Shown here: piece after piece, positions 7,943 through 16,932 of the stretch | Position numbering within the stretch: position 1 is the stretch's first letter | Layout of the letters: the number at the start of each line of letters is the position of its first letter | DNA from: JAFDXJ01 sp039811225 | GTDB lineage: Bacteria > Bacteroidota > Bacteroidia > Chitinophagales > Chitinophagaceae | Length of the DNA stretch: 64,000 nucleotides | Assembly: GCA_039811225.1 (NCBI GenBank) | Contig: JBDHYG010000003.1 | Coordinates: forward strand, 1-64,000 | Direction of reading: 5' to 3' | Notes under the pieces: generated by a model | What the model was told of the DNA's origin: nothing | Seen by the model: only the letters and a program-made list of their open reading frames with translations | Database searches by the model: none | Program-made: the position numbers and the translations under genes

Positions 7943-9790
7943 ATGCAAGGTGACAAAAAGGATAAGGGGTTTTCATTTGCAGATCTGCGCAGATTATTTA
8001 TTTATGTTAGGCCCTATCGCCGGAAATTTTATGGCAGCCTTTTATTGGCAGTAATTTTATCAGCCATCACTCCGGTGCGGCCCTACCTGATCCAGGTTAC
8101 CATTGAAAAAGCCACCGAGGCAAAAACAACCACCCCGGCATTTCTTCACTGGCTTTTCTTTAATGTGGACCTGCAGAATGTGACCAATTTCATTATTGCT
8201 GTTACCATTTTCCAGGTCATCTTTTTACTGGTAGAAACTTTTCTCCGGTTCACTTTTACGTTTACAACTGCCTGGTTGGGACAGGCGGTGGTAAAAGATT
8301 TGCGCCTGCATGTATTTAAAAAAGTGTTGGGTTTGCAGTTGCGGCAATTTGATCGAACGCCGATTGGCACGCTCACCACGCGAACAATTAATGATATCGA
8401 AAGTATCAATAATGTTTTTGCCGATGGCCTGATCCCTATAATTGCTGATTTACTTTCGATCGTCATCATCCTGATCACCATGTTTATTACCGATTGGCAA
8501 CTGACACTGATCGCATTGATCCCTTTCCCTTTTTTATTATGGGCAACTTATTATTTTAAAGAAAGTGTCAATAAAAGTTATATCCGGGTACGCAATGCCG
8601 TGGCTGCCCTGAATGCTTTTGTGCAGGAGCACCTCACGGGAATGATGGTGGTTCAGGCTTTCAGTGCAGAAGAACGAGAGCAGGAAAAATTCAAAGCAAT
8701 CAATAAAGAACATCGCAATGCCAATATCCGCTCCATTTTTGCCTATTCCATTTTCTTTCCCATTGTGGAAATCGTATTGGCTGTATCAATGGGTTTACTG
8801 GTTTGGTGGTTAGCCGGCAAAGCTGCCAATAACCCAATTGCCAATGAAAACCTGGCAGGAAAACTGGTATCCTTTATTTTATATTTAAACCTCATTTTTC
8901 GCCCTTTACGTGTCATTGCAGATAAATTCAATGTGTTGCAAATGGGCCTGATAGCATCGGAGCGGGTTTTTAAAGTCCTGGATAATAAGGATGAAATTCC
9001 ACCTTCTTTACCCAATGCGATTCGGGCCGAAAATCTTAAAGGCCAGATCAGTTTTGAAAAAGTCTGGTTTGCCTACGTGGATGAACATTATGTGTTGCGA
9101 AATATCAGTTTTGATGTAAAAGCCGGAGAAACCATAGCATTGGTAGGCCATACGGGAAGCGGGAAAACTTCCATCATTAGTTTAATCAACCGGATGTACC
9201 CGGTCAACCAGGGCATCATAAAAATTGATGGCCAGGCTATTGAAACATATGACCTGGAATCGCTGCGTCGGCAGATTGGGGTGGTACTGCAGGATGTGTT
9301 TTTATTTTCCGGTTCCATTATGGATAATATTACCCTGCGCAGCCCGCAGATTACACAGGCACAGGTGGAAGAAGCAGCCCGGCTTATAGGCGTGCATGAT
9401 TTTATCATGCAATTCCCGGGCGGATATCAGTATAATGTAATGGAACGGGGAAATACCTTAAGTATGGGCCAGCGGCAATTACTGTCATTTATCCGGGCAT
9501 TATTATACAATCCCACAATTTTAATCCTCGATGAAGCCACCTCTTCCATCGATTCGGAAAGTGAAATGATGATTCAGCGGGCTATTGATACCCTTATTTC
9601 CGGGCGTACCTCCATTGTCATTGCCCACCGGCTCAGTACGATACGAAAAGCAGATAAAATTATCGTGTTGGACAAAGGCGAAATAAAAGAAAGCGGGACG
9701 CATGAAGACCTGTTGGCTCAAAAAGGGATTTATGAAAAATTGTACCACATGCAATTTGAGAAAAAAGAAAAAGCAGGCACGCTTTCCTGA
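7943..9790 (+). CDS. ABC transporter, fused membrane and ATPase domains (MsbA/LmrA type exporter)
   Basis: 615 residues from ATG at 7943; the open frame continues upstream across the divergent gene's start, but the inner ATG gives the natural N-terminus (MQGDKKDKGFSFADLRRLF). Residues about 25-340 carry six membrane helices of the exporter fold. The nucleotide-binding domain has Walker A GHTGSGKT (402-409), signature LSMGQ (506-510) and Walker B ILDEATSS with D530. Such half-transporters dimerise to export lipids, peptides or drugs; the substrate cannot be inferred. Transcribed divergently from the GNAT gene. Confidence 0.92.
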   Translation: MQGDKKDKGFSFADLRRLFIYVRPYRRKFYGSLLLAVILSAITPVRPYLIQVTIEKATEAKTTTPAFLHWLFFNVDLQNVTNFIIAVTIFQVIFLLVETFLRFTFTFTTAWLGQAVVKDLRLHVFKKVLGLQLRQFDRTPIGTLTTRTINDIESINNVFADGLIPIIADLLSIVIILITMFITDWQLTLIALIPFPFLLWATYYFKESVNKSYIRVRNAVAALNAFVQEHLTGMMVVQAFSAEEREQEKFKAINKEHRNANIRSIFAYSIFFPIVEIVLAVSMGLLVWWLAGKAANNPIANENLAGKLVSFILYLNLIFRPLRVIADKFNVLQMGLIASERVFKVLDNKDEIPPSLPNAIRAENLKGQISFEKVWFAYVDEHYVLRNISFDVKAGETIALVGHTGSGKTSIISLINRMYPVNQGIIKIDGQAIETYDLESLRRQIGVVLQDVFLFSGSIMDNITLRSPQITQAQVEEAARLIGVHDFIMQFPGGYQYNVMERGNTLSMGQRQLLSFIRALLYNPTILILDEATSSIDSESEMMIQRAIDTLISGRTSIVIAHRLSTIRKADKIIVLDKGEIKESGTHEDLLAQKGIYEKLYHMQFEKKEKAGTLS

Positions 9791-9839
9791 TTGTTTTCAA
9801 TTTTCTTTTGCTTTTATTTTTTTAAACAAAGGCAAATTG

Positions 9840-9847
9840 TATCTTTG
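9840..9847 (+). promoter_or_regulatory. Putative -7 promoter element of the atp operon
   Basis: TATCTTTG fits TAnnTTTG exactly, 20 bp upstream of the atpB ATG. The upstream region is T-rich but lacks a well-spaced TTG. Confidence 0.5.
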
Positions 9848-9867
9848 CGCCAAATTTAACCAAAAGC

Positions 9868-10986
9868 ATGGCTCCTAAAAGCTTGAAATTCTTATCCACA
9901 TTGATTTTGGGCGTGTTGCTCACTGTATATACCCTGCCTGGTTTGGCCCAGGAAAAGCAACCCGGAACCACCGAAGTTCAAACAGAGGAAAGCGGGAAAC
10001 TCAATCCCGGGGAATTATTGATGGAGCATATTTCTGATATGCATGAATTTCATATCATGGATATTGGGGAGCATGTAATTTCTTTGCCTTTACCGGTATT
10101 ATTATATTCACCACAAAGAGGTTTTTCGGCTTTTATGTCTTCGGCATTTCATCATGGTGCAGAAACCCATGACGGATATGCCTTGGATGAAGGCAAAATT
10201 GTAGCCGTAGATGCCCAGGGAAATATCGATGAATCCGTAAAGATTTATGATTTTTCTATAACACGCAATGTGGCACAAATGCTGATTGCCCTGATCTTAT
10301 TGGTATGGGTAATGATTGCAATTGGGAATAAATATAAGGCCAATGGTTCCAAAAAAGCGCCTACCGGTTTTCAAAATGCCATGGAACCAATTATCATTTT
10401 TGTACGGGATGAAGTAGGTAAAAGTTATCTCGGGAAAAATTATGAAAAATACATGCCGTATTTATTAACGGTATTTTTCTTTATTCTGATCAATGCCATC
10501 GTAGCGCTAATTCCCGGCTCAGCGAATGTAGTTGGTAATATCGCCTTTACGTTTGTGTTGGGCGTGATCGCTTTTATCGTGATCATGTTCAATACCAATA
10601 AACATTTCTGGAGTCATATTATCAATCCGCCGGCACCTGGTTTTGTGAAGCCTATTTTATTTATCGTGGAATTTATCGGCATATTTACCAAGCCCTTTGC
10701 CCTGATCATACGTCTTTTTGCCAATATGGTGGCTGGTCACATGATCATTACCTGCCTGATCCTGGTGATATTCATTTTCGGTGCCATGACACCGGTGGCG
10801 GGTTATGGTTTTTCACCCATTTCTATGGCGTTTACTATTTTTATTTATTTAATTGAAATATTAGTCGTTTTCATACAGGCATTCATTTTCACCAATCTCA
10901 CGGCACTCTTCATCAGCCAGGCTTTTGAAGGTGGCCATGATCATGAAGATGAACATGCCGTACCGGAAGATGCCATTTTAGTATAA
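9868..10986 (+). CDS. atpB: F0F1 ATP synthase subunit a
   Basis: 372 residues, longer than the E. coli protein because of an N-terminal extension with signal-peptide character (residues 1-27) and a His-rich periplasmic segment (to about 130), as usual in Bacteroidota. The C-terminal membrane domain holds the essential arginine R282 in ALIIRLFANMVAGH. The tail is rich in His, Asp and Glu. First gene of atpBEFHA; forms the proton path together with the c ring. Confidence 0.96.
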   Translation: MAPKSLKFLSTLILGVLLTVYTLPGLAQEKQPGTTEVQTEESGKLNPGELLMEHISDMHEFHIMDIGEHVISLPLPVLLYSPQRGFSAFMSSAFHHGAETHDGYALDEGKIVAVDAQGNIDESVKIYDFSITRNVAQMLIALILLVWVMIAIGNKYKANGSKKAPTGFQNAMEPIIIFVRDEVGKSYLGKNYEKYMPYLLTVFFFILINAIVALIPGSANVVGNIAFTFVLGVIAFIVIMFNTNKHFWSHIINPPAPGFVKPILFIVEFIGIFTKPFALIIRLFANMVAGHMIITCLILVIFIFGAMTPVAGYGFSPISMAFTIFIYLIEILVVFIQAFIFTNLTALFISQAFEGGHDHEDEHAVPEDAILV

Positions 10987-11015
10987 ACTTTTTTTTCATT
11001 TAAAAACCAAACAGT

Positions 11016-11261
11016 ATGTCCTTGATTTCAATTTTGTTAGATGCAGGTATCGCCGGTGGTGGTGCCGCTTTCGGTGCTGGTTTGGCTGCCATAGGCGCAG
11101 GTCTTGGTATTGGCCAGATTGGTAAAGGTGCGGTAGAAGCTATTGCCCGTCAACCTGAAGCAATGAACGACATCCGTGCCAACATGATCCTCACCGCTGC
11201 CCTCGTGGAAGGTGTGGCGTTGTTTGCCGTGATCGTGGCGGTTATTGTTTTGTTCGTGTAA
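11016..11261 (+). CDS. atpE: F0F1 ATP synthase subunit c
   Basis: 81 residues, two helices joined by the polar loop ARQPEA. The ion-binding carboxylate is E65 in ALVEGVALF. The residue after E65 is Gly and the Na+-type Gln/Ser/Thr ligands are not aligned, so protons are the likely coupling ion (inference). The gene is followed by a stable intercistronic hairpin before atpF. Confidence 0.96.
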   Translation: MSLISILLDAGIAGGGAAFGAGLAAIGAGLGIGQIGKGAVEAIARQPEAMNDIRANMILTAALVEGVALFAVIVAVIVLFV

Positions 11262-11283
11262 GACACGTGCACATCAAAAAAAT

Positions 11284-11322
11284 ATTGCTGCACTGAATGC
11301 AAAGGGCAAACGGTGCAGCAAT
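11284..11322 (+). promoter_or_regulatory. Intercistronic hairpin between atpE and atpF
   Basis: Perfect 10-bp stem ATTGCTGCAC / GTGCAGCAAT with a 19-nt loop, 22 nt past the atpE stop. The tail is ATTTTCAAC, without a proper T-run, so a 3'-stabilising or partial-termination role for the abundant c subunit is more likely than full termination. Confidence 0.5.
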
Positions 11323-11373
11323 TTTCAACAGGTTTAAAAAAAAATGAATTACTCAATAAAATAAATTGATTGT

Positions 11374-11868
11374 ATGGATTTACTAACCCCGGCATTCGGC
11401 CTTATCGTATGGACAACGCTGGCATTCCTGATCGTTTTTCTGATCCTGAAAAAATTTGCCTGGAAGCCTATCCTGTCTTCTTTGAAAGAAAGAGAAAACA
11501 GTATCGCAGATGCAATTGCAACCGCTGATAAGGTAAAAGCAGAAATGGCACAGTTGAAAAGTGAAAATGAAGCGCTCATGGTGAAAGCCCGTGAAGAAAG
11601 AGGCGCCATGATCCGGGAAGCCAAAGAAACCGGCGACAAAATGATTGCTGATGCCAAAGAAAAAGCAAAAGCTGAATATGACCGCATAGTTTCTGAAGCT
11701 CAACAAGCCATTCAACAACAAAAGAATGCAGCTCTTACAGATGTGAAAAACCAGGTGGGCGCATTGGTTATTGAAGTGGCAGAAAAAGTACTGCGCAAGG
11801 AACTGGCCAACAAGCCTGACCAGGAAAATTATATCCGTTCACTGGTGCAGGATGTGAAATTGAACTAA
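11374..11868 (+). CDS. atpF: F0F1 ATP synthase subunit b
   Basis: 164 residues. One N-terminal membrane helix (residues about 5-25, PAFGLIVWTTLAFLIVFLIL) followed by FAWKPI and a long charged coiled coil, as in all b subunits. It forms the stator stalk with the delta subunit encoded next. The gap to atpE (112 bp) is larger than elsewhere in the operon because it contains the hairpin. Confidence 0.95.
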   Translation: MDLLTPAFGLIVWTTLAFLIVFLILKKFAWKPILSSLKERENSIADAIATADKVKAEMAQLKSENEALMVKAREERGAMIREAKETGDKMIADAKEKAKAEYDRIVSEAQQAIQQQKNAALTDVKNQVGALVIEVAEKVLRKELANKPDQENYIRSLVQDVKLN

Positions 11869-11896
11869 TTTTTTAAAGCCGTATTAATCAACATCA

Positions 11897-12460
11897 ATGC
11901 CCAATCCTCGTTTAGCTTCCCGGTATGCAAAAAGCCTCTTAGGCCTTGCTATGGAACAAAATATCCTGCAAGATGTTTATGGGGATATGAAATATATACT
12001 GGCTGTATGCAAAGCCAGCAGGGAATTTGACAACCTGCTCCGCAGCCCGATCATCAAATCTGATCGTAAAAAGGCCATTATCCATGCCGTTACAGAAAAT
12101 AAAGTAACGCGGTTGACTACTGTGTTTATAGATCTTTTAAATACAAAGGGACGGGAAGCCAACCTGGCGGAAATAGCCCAGGCTTTTATCGGTTTGTATA
12201 ATGAAATGAATGATATTCACCGGGTCGTACTCACTACGGCATCACCCGTTTCCGATGAGTTGAAAAATGAAATTACAGCAAGGTTACACCAGGAAGCCGG
12301 GCTCAGAAAAGTGGAATTGGAAAGCCTGGTAAAAGAAGAATTGATAGGGGGTTTTATTTTGGAGTACAACAATAACCTGGTTGATGCCAGTATCCTGCGC
12401 GATCTCCGGGATGTGCGGAAACAGTTTGAGAAAAATGTGTATATACACCAGATACGTTAA
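11897..12460 (+). CDS. atpH: F0F1 ATP synthase subunit delta
   Basis: 187 residues. N-terminal PRLASRYAKSLLGLAMEQN is the helical F1-binding domain; C-terminal LVKEELIGGFILEYNNNLVDASILRDL is the family's conserved end motif. Sits on top of F1 and holds the b stalk. Located 28 bp after atpF. Confidence 0.94.
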   Translation: MPNPRLASRYAKSLLGLAMEQNILQDVYGDMKYILAVCKASREFDNLLRSPIIKSDRKKAIIHAVTENKVTRLTTVFIDLLNTKGREANLAEIAQAFIGLYNEMNDIHRVVLTTASPVSDELKNEITARLHQEAGLRKVELESLVKEELIGGFILEYNNNLVDASILRDLRDVRKQFEKNVYIHQIR

Positions 12461-12535
12461 TCGTTACTGGGTAAGCATAAAAGGTAAATTTTAAAACAGT
12501 CACAACCGCCATTAGAGGCGGGTAAAAAAAAGAAT

Positions 12536-14113
12536 ATGGTAGATATTAAACCAGATGAAATTTCGGCCATCCTGCGCCAGCAGTTAAGCAATTTCAATGC
12601 TTCTGCCGATTTGGAAGAAGTGGGTACCGTCCTCCAGGTGGGAGATGGCATCGCCCGTATTTATGGCCTCAATCATGTGGGCTCCGGGGAATTAGTGGAA
12701 TTTGAAAATGGTGTAAAAGCCATTGCGCTCAACCTGGAAGAAGATAATGTGGGTGTGGTACTCATGGGTGAAAGCCAGGAAATCAAAGAAGGTGACCGTG
12801 TACGCCGTACCGGCCAGATCGCTTCTATTAAAGTAGGTGATGGCCTGGTGGGCCGGGTAATCAATACCCTGGGTGAACCTATTGATGGTAAAGGCCCGAT
12901 CAATGGCGACCTGTATGAAATGCCGCTTGAAAGAAAAGCCCCGGGCGTAATTTACCGGGAACCGGTAAAAGAACCCCTGCAAACAGGTATCAAAGCGATT
13001 GATGCCATGATCCCCATTGGCCGTGGCCAGCGGGAATTGGTGATTGGTGACCGCCAGACCGGTAAAACCGCCATCTGTATCGACACCATCATTAATCAAA
13101 AAGAATTTTATGATGCCGGCAAACCGGTTTATTGTATTTATGTAGCCATCGGCCAGAAAGCATCTACCGTAGCCGGTGTGATGAAAACCCTCACCGATTA
13201 TGGCGCTATGGCTTATACAACTATTGTAGCAGCCAGTGCCAGTGACCCGGCTCCACTGCAATTCTATGCTCCTTTCTCTGGTGCCGCCATCGGTGAATTT
13301 TTCCGGGATACCGGCCGCCCTGCCCTGATCATTTTTGATGACTTATCAAAACAAGCGGTAGCCTACCGGGAGGTTTCTTTATTGCTCCGTCGTCCGCCGG
13401 GCCGTGAAGCGTATCCGGGTGATGTGTTTTATCTCCATAGCCGTTTATTGGAACGTTCTGCGAAAATCATTTCCAATGATGAAGTGGCTAAAAACATGAA
13501 TGATTTACCAAATTCTATTAAGCATTTAGTTAAAGGCGGTGGTTCATTGACAGCATTGCCCATCATTGAAACTCAGGCTGGTGACGTTTCTGCCTATATC
13601 CCTACCAATGTGATCTCCATCACCGATGGCCAGATCTTCCTGGAAGGTAACTTATTCAATGCGGGTATTCGCCCTGCGATCAACGTGGGTATCTCTGTTA
13701 GCCGTGTGGGTGGTAATGCGCAAATCAAATCCATGAAAAAAGTGGCTGGTACACTGAAATTGGACCAGGCACAATACCGCGAGCTGGAAGCATTCTCCAA
13801 ATTCGGTGGCGATATGGACCCGGCAACTAAGTATGTGATTGATAAAGGTGCCCGCAACGTGGAAGTATTGAAGCAATTGCAATATTCTCCCATGAAGGTG
13901 GAACAACAGGTGGCTATTATTTACCTCGGTACACAAGGATTATTACGCGATGTGGCCGTAAAAAATGTAAAGGCATTTGAAGAACATTTCCTGGTGGAAA
14001 TGCAAAACAAATTACCGGAAGTATTGGCTGAATTTAAAAAAGGCAACCTGCCTGAAGAAGGCCTTACTAAAATGGTGGACCTGGCAAATGGCCTGATAGG
14101 ACAATACAAATAA
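12536..14113 (+). CDS. atpA: F0F1 ATP synthase subunit alpha
   Basis: 525 residues, full length. Non-catalytic nucleotide-binding subunit of F1: P-loop GDRQTGKT (171-178), DDLSKQAVAYREVSLLLRRP, and the N-terminal beta-barrel with QVGDGIARIYGL. The operon ends here: a terminator starts 20 bp after the stop. atpG, which commonly follows in Bacteroidota, is absent from this place. Confidence 0.97.
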   Translation: MVDIKPDEISAILRQQLSNFNASADLEEVGTVLQVGDGIARIYGLNHVGSGELVEFENGVKAIALNLEEDNVGVVLMGESQEIKEGDRVRRTGQIASIKVGDGLVGRVINTLGEPIDGKGPINGDLYEMPLERKAPGVIYREPVKEPLQTGIKAIDAMIPIGRGQRELVIGDRQTGKTAICIDTIINQKEFYDAGKPVYCIYVAIGQKASTVAGVMKTLTDYGAMAYTTIVAASASDPAPLQFYAPFSGAAIGEFFRDTGRPALIIFDDLSKQAVAYREVSLLLRRPPGREAYPGDVFYLHSRLLERSAKIISNDEVAKNMNDLPNSIKHLVKGGGSLTALPIIETQAGDVSAYIPTNVISITDGQIFLEGNLFNAGIRPAINVGISVSRVGGNAQIKSMKKVAGTLKLDQAQYRELEAFSKFGGDMDPATKYVIDKGARNVEVLKQLQYSPMKVEQQVAIIYLGTQGLLRDVAVKNVKAFEEHFLVEMQNKLPEVLAEFKKGNLPEEGLTKMVDLANGLIGQYK

Positions 14114-14133
14114 TCATCCTATTTAAAATAAAA

Positions 14134-14163
14134 AGCCGGTTACAATTGTAACCGGTTTTTTTG
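14134..14163. terminator. Bidirectional terminator between atpA and tRNA-Leu
   Basis: Perfect palindrome CCGGTTACAATTGTAACCGG (14136-14155). On the forward strand a run of seven T follows; on the reverse strand CTTTTTATTTT follows. It can therefore stop both the atp operon and the opposing tRNA-Leu transcript. Confidence 0.85.
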
Positions 14164-14247
14164 TGCCCGGGACTGGATTCGAACCAGCACATCCTTGCGA
14201 ACGCTGCGACCTGAACACAGTGCGTCTACCAATTTCGCCACCCGGGC
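14164..14247 (-). tRNA. tRNA-Leu (anticodon CAG)
   Basis: 84-nt reverse-strand cloverleaf with a long variable arm (class II). The acceptor stem pairs GCCCGGG with CCCGGGC, discriminator A. Anticodon arm CTGTG-TTCAGGT-CGCAG gives CAG. T loop GGTTCGAATCC. No encoded CCA. Confidence 0.94.
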
Positions 14248-14326
14248 AGGGAGTGCAAATATATAGCAGCATTTTTTCTGCGAAAAATCATTTTACCCAA
14301 AAAAGTCATTTTAAAAAAAATGTATC

Positions 14327-15301
14327 TTAACTGTTCAAGAGCATCAGGCTGCAACCCCGCAAATCACTGTCATCTAACCTCCCTGAGACTTCAAAACTTC
14401 CGTCGGTATGTACGACACCTACATCATCTGTAGCAATAAATGCACAACTGTACTGATTAGCGAGATCTATAATATTTAAAATACCTCTTCCTTCCACCAG
14501 CACCTGGAAAGGATCGTATTCACTACGTACCATCACTTTCATCCATGGAGGGCATGTAAATAAGCCATCACTTTGCGCATATGCCTGGCTTAATAATTCG
14601 GTCATGCCATATTCAGCATGTACCTGCTCCAGGGAAAATTGTTCTTTTAAGGTGGTATGCAATTCCTTTCTCGTAATTTCTTTTTTTCGTCCTTTCATAC
14701 CACCGGTTTCCATAACTATTGTTTGTGATAAGGGCAACGAAAATTTTTCAGCAAAATCCAGTAAAGCAAAACTTACACCCAGCAAAATGGAAGGCCTCCC
14801 TTCTTTTTCGAGTTCCTGTAATAGACTATATAAAAGGTCTTCCCGGCCGGCATAAAAACCACTGCGCTTGTCTGTTGACAAATGGATCCATTCTGTCGCC
14901 ATCATCACCAGGGAGGAACCAGGCTGATAAGAAGGCAATAACGCAAGGACACAAAAATCCCGGACCTGGCCATAAATCTGCTGAAACCCAGTGAGGAAAC
15001 TTTCTTTATACAAACCAAGATCTTTGATAAGATGTCGGCTGGGAATGGAAGCCGTTGTACCACTGCTTTTAAAAACCGCTTCCGGGATAAAATCGCCGGT
15101 TTGTACGGTATGGGTTTTGAAAAGGGATATAGGTAAAAAAGGGATTTGTGTAAAATGCGTTATGGCGACCGCTTCTATACCTAACTGACGGCACCAGTCA
15201 TGATACACTTTATTATCCCTATATTGCAGTTGAAATAATTCTAAAGCTTTTTCGTTGAATTGGGCAGGGCTTATATTTTCTATGAAAGGATATGCTGGCA
15301 T
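14327..15301 (-). CDS. LuxE-like acyl-protein synthetase family protein
   Basis: 324 residues. The phosphate-binding motif VFKSSGTTASIPSRH (about residues 76-90) and the later HAEYGMTELLSQAY, like the adenylate-forming A5 motif, place it in the LuxE/PaaK group that activates acyl groups with ATP. No luxC/luxD or other bioluminescence genes are nearby; similar stand-alone proteins occur next to surface-polysaccharide or lipid genes. The real acyl substrate is unknown. Confidence 0.75.
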   Translation of the reverse strand: MPAYPFIENISPAQFNEKALELFQLQYRDNKVYHDWCRQLGIEAVAITHFTQIPFLPISLFKTHTVQTGDFIPEAVFKSSGTTASIPSRHLIKDLGLYKESFLTGFQQIYGQVRDFCVLALLPSYQPGSSLVMMATEWIHLSTDKRSGFYAGREDLLYSLLQELEKEGRPSILLGVSFALLDFAEKFSLPLSQTIVMETGGMKGRKKEITRKELHTTLKEQFSLEQVHAEYGMTELLSQAYAQSDGLFTCPPWMKVMVRSEYDPFQVLVEGRGILNIIDLANQYSCAFIATDDVGVVHTDGSFEVSGRLDDSDLRGCSLMLLNS

Positions 15302-15521
15302 GTATTGTTAGAAGGATTTAAGTAAATTTGATTGGTATAAAGCTAATCCCTTTGTCCCGGGTAAATATGAAAGGTAAAGAAGTTGTTCAGGAAAGGAATG
15401 AACCATCTTCATACAATAAGTTCTTTATGATAAAATAAAATCAACATAAGTGGAATAAAAATATCTCTTATCTTGTTTAATAGAAATAGCCAAACGGCGG
15501 ATTAGCAAAAAATAAACATAC

Positions 15522-15971
15522 ATGAAAACAAAATTATTAATACTTAGCGGTTTCCTTTTCATATTCTCTGCTTGTAATAAAAATCAATTTACAACAAGAC
15601 CGCAACTCAGTTTTGAATCGATGAGTACCAATGTCCTGGCGCCGGGTAATACGATCACCTTTACTTTAAAATATACCGATAAGGAAGGTGATATCCAGGA
15701 TTCTTTGTATGTGGAAAAAGTAACGCAAAACTGTACACAGAGTGATTTTACCGCGTATTACAAAATTTCAGACCAGGTACCGGTGCAGCATAATTCAGAA
15801 GGGGATATCCTGGTGACTTATGGATACCTCACCGGCCAGGCTATCCCGGAAATTAAAGGCCCGGTATGCCTGGAAAATGATACCTGCGTGATGCGTTTTG
15901 TATTACGAGACAAACAAAAAAATGCCAGTGATACCGTTTCAACACCGCTACTGGTGATTCTAAAACAATAG
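15522..15971 (+). CDS. Putative lipoprotein, unknown function
   Basis: 149 residues. Signal peptide ending in lipobox FSAC (Cys about residue 18), then a beta-rich domain (GNTITFTLKYTDKEGDIQDSL) that resembles an Ig-like or cadherin-like fold. Anchored to the outer or inner membrane by lipid. Its stop is 2 bp before the start of the next gene, so the two are likely translated together. Confidence 0.75.
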   Translation: MKTKLLILSGFLFIFSACNKNQFTTRPQLSFESMSTNVLAPGNTITFTLKYTDKEGDIQDSLYVEKVTQNCTQSDFTAYYKISDQVPVQHNSEGDILVTYGYLTGQAIPEIKGPVCLENDTCVMRFVLRDKQKNASDTVSTPLLVILKQ

Positions 15972-15973
15972 GT

Positions 15974-16885
15974 TTGCGGAAGAAAATTATTGAATCAATT
16001 TTTTATGGAAATTATTTCTATGGCGTTTGCACAGTCAGCTTATGCATAGAAGCCAACCTGCAACAGGGTATCTCCTTAAATTCTTTTTTGTTTTATTTCC
16101 TGGTATATTTTGGTACCATCATTTATTACAATATGGCATACCTCGGTGAAGTGCATGAGCCATATGCCAATGAACGGACAAGATGGTATGCCAAAAACAG
16201 GTCCTGGGTTTTGAAGGTGCAGTTTGCGTATATCCTGCTTTGCAGCCTGGTCGGGGGTTATTTATTCAGTCATTATTTTTCCCAACTTCATTTTATTTTG
16301 AACTGGCAAATTATCCCGGTGATTCTTGTCGGTATTGTTTCAATCTTGTATTATGGTGTGGCTGTTGGAAAAAACAAGCATATCAATATTCGGGACAGTG
16401 GCTGGTTAAAACCTTTTTTCATTGGGCTGGTTTGGGCAACAGCCGTTTCGTATGTGCCCTTGCTCTGGCGGGAAGTGGAAACGGGCAGGTCCTATACCTT
16501 TTCCTGGTTCAATGTGTGGTTTTTTGTAAAGAATTTTATGTACATCAGCCTGCTGGCAATTTTATTTGATATCAAGGATTACCTGGCCGACCATAATAAA
16601 AAATTAAAAACATTTGTCGTGCGCATTGGCCTGAAAAAAACGATTTTTTATATCATTATTCCACTTACCCTTATCGGCTTTGTGGCCTTCCTGGCATTTG
16701 CCGTATTGCGGCATTATCATCCCCTGCGCATCGCTATTTATTGTATCCCGTTTATTTTATTAATTCTTGTTTCCTGGAGTATGCAACGGAAACGAAGTAT
16801 TTTATTTTACCTGACCATTATTGATGGCCTCATGGTGGTGAAAGCAGCCTGTGGAATTGCCGGGATACTGCTTTTACCTAAATAA
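15974..16885 (+). CDS. UbiA-like multi-pass membrane protein
   Basis: 303 residues with about seven or eight membrane helices. The best start is TTG at 15974, 2 bp after the previous stop; the next ATG is about 40 codons later and would remove the first helix. The segment LFDIKDYLADHNKKLKTFVV (about residues 198-217) matches the second Asp motif of UbiA prenyltransferases (DxxDxxxD followed by T-x-x-V-R-x-G). The first motif (NDxxDxxxD) is degenerate (YYNMAYLGEVHEP). It may have a changed substrate or no prenyl-diphosphate binding. Confidence 0.65.
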   Translation: MRKKIIESIFYGNYFYGVCTVSLCIEANLQQGISLNSFLFYFLVYFGTIIYYNMAYLGEVHEPYANERTRWYAKNRSWVLKVQFAYILLCSLVGGYLFSHYFSQLHFILNWQIIPVILVGIVSILYYGVAVGKNKHINIRDSGWLKPFFIGLVWATAVSYVPLLWREVETGRSYTFSWFNVWFFVKNFMYISLLAILFDIKDYLADHNKKLKTFVVRIGLKKTIFYIIIPLTLIGFVAFLAFAVLRHYHPLRIAIYCIPFILLILVSWSMQRKRSILFYLTIIDGLMVVKAACGIAGILLLPK

Positions 16886-16932
16886 TTTATTAATATTGCG
16901 ACGATTTCAAATCACCCTTAGAAAAAAATAGT

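Noticed and set aside
12692..13261. Long reverse-strand ORF opposite atpA
   Set aside because: Shadow of a strongly conserved gene; no family resemblance.
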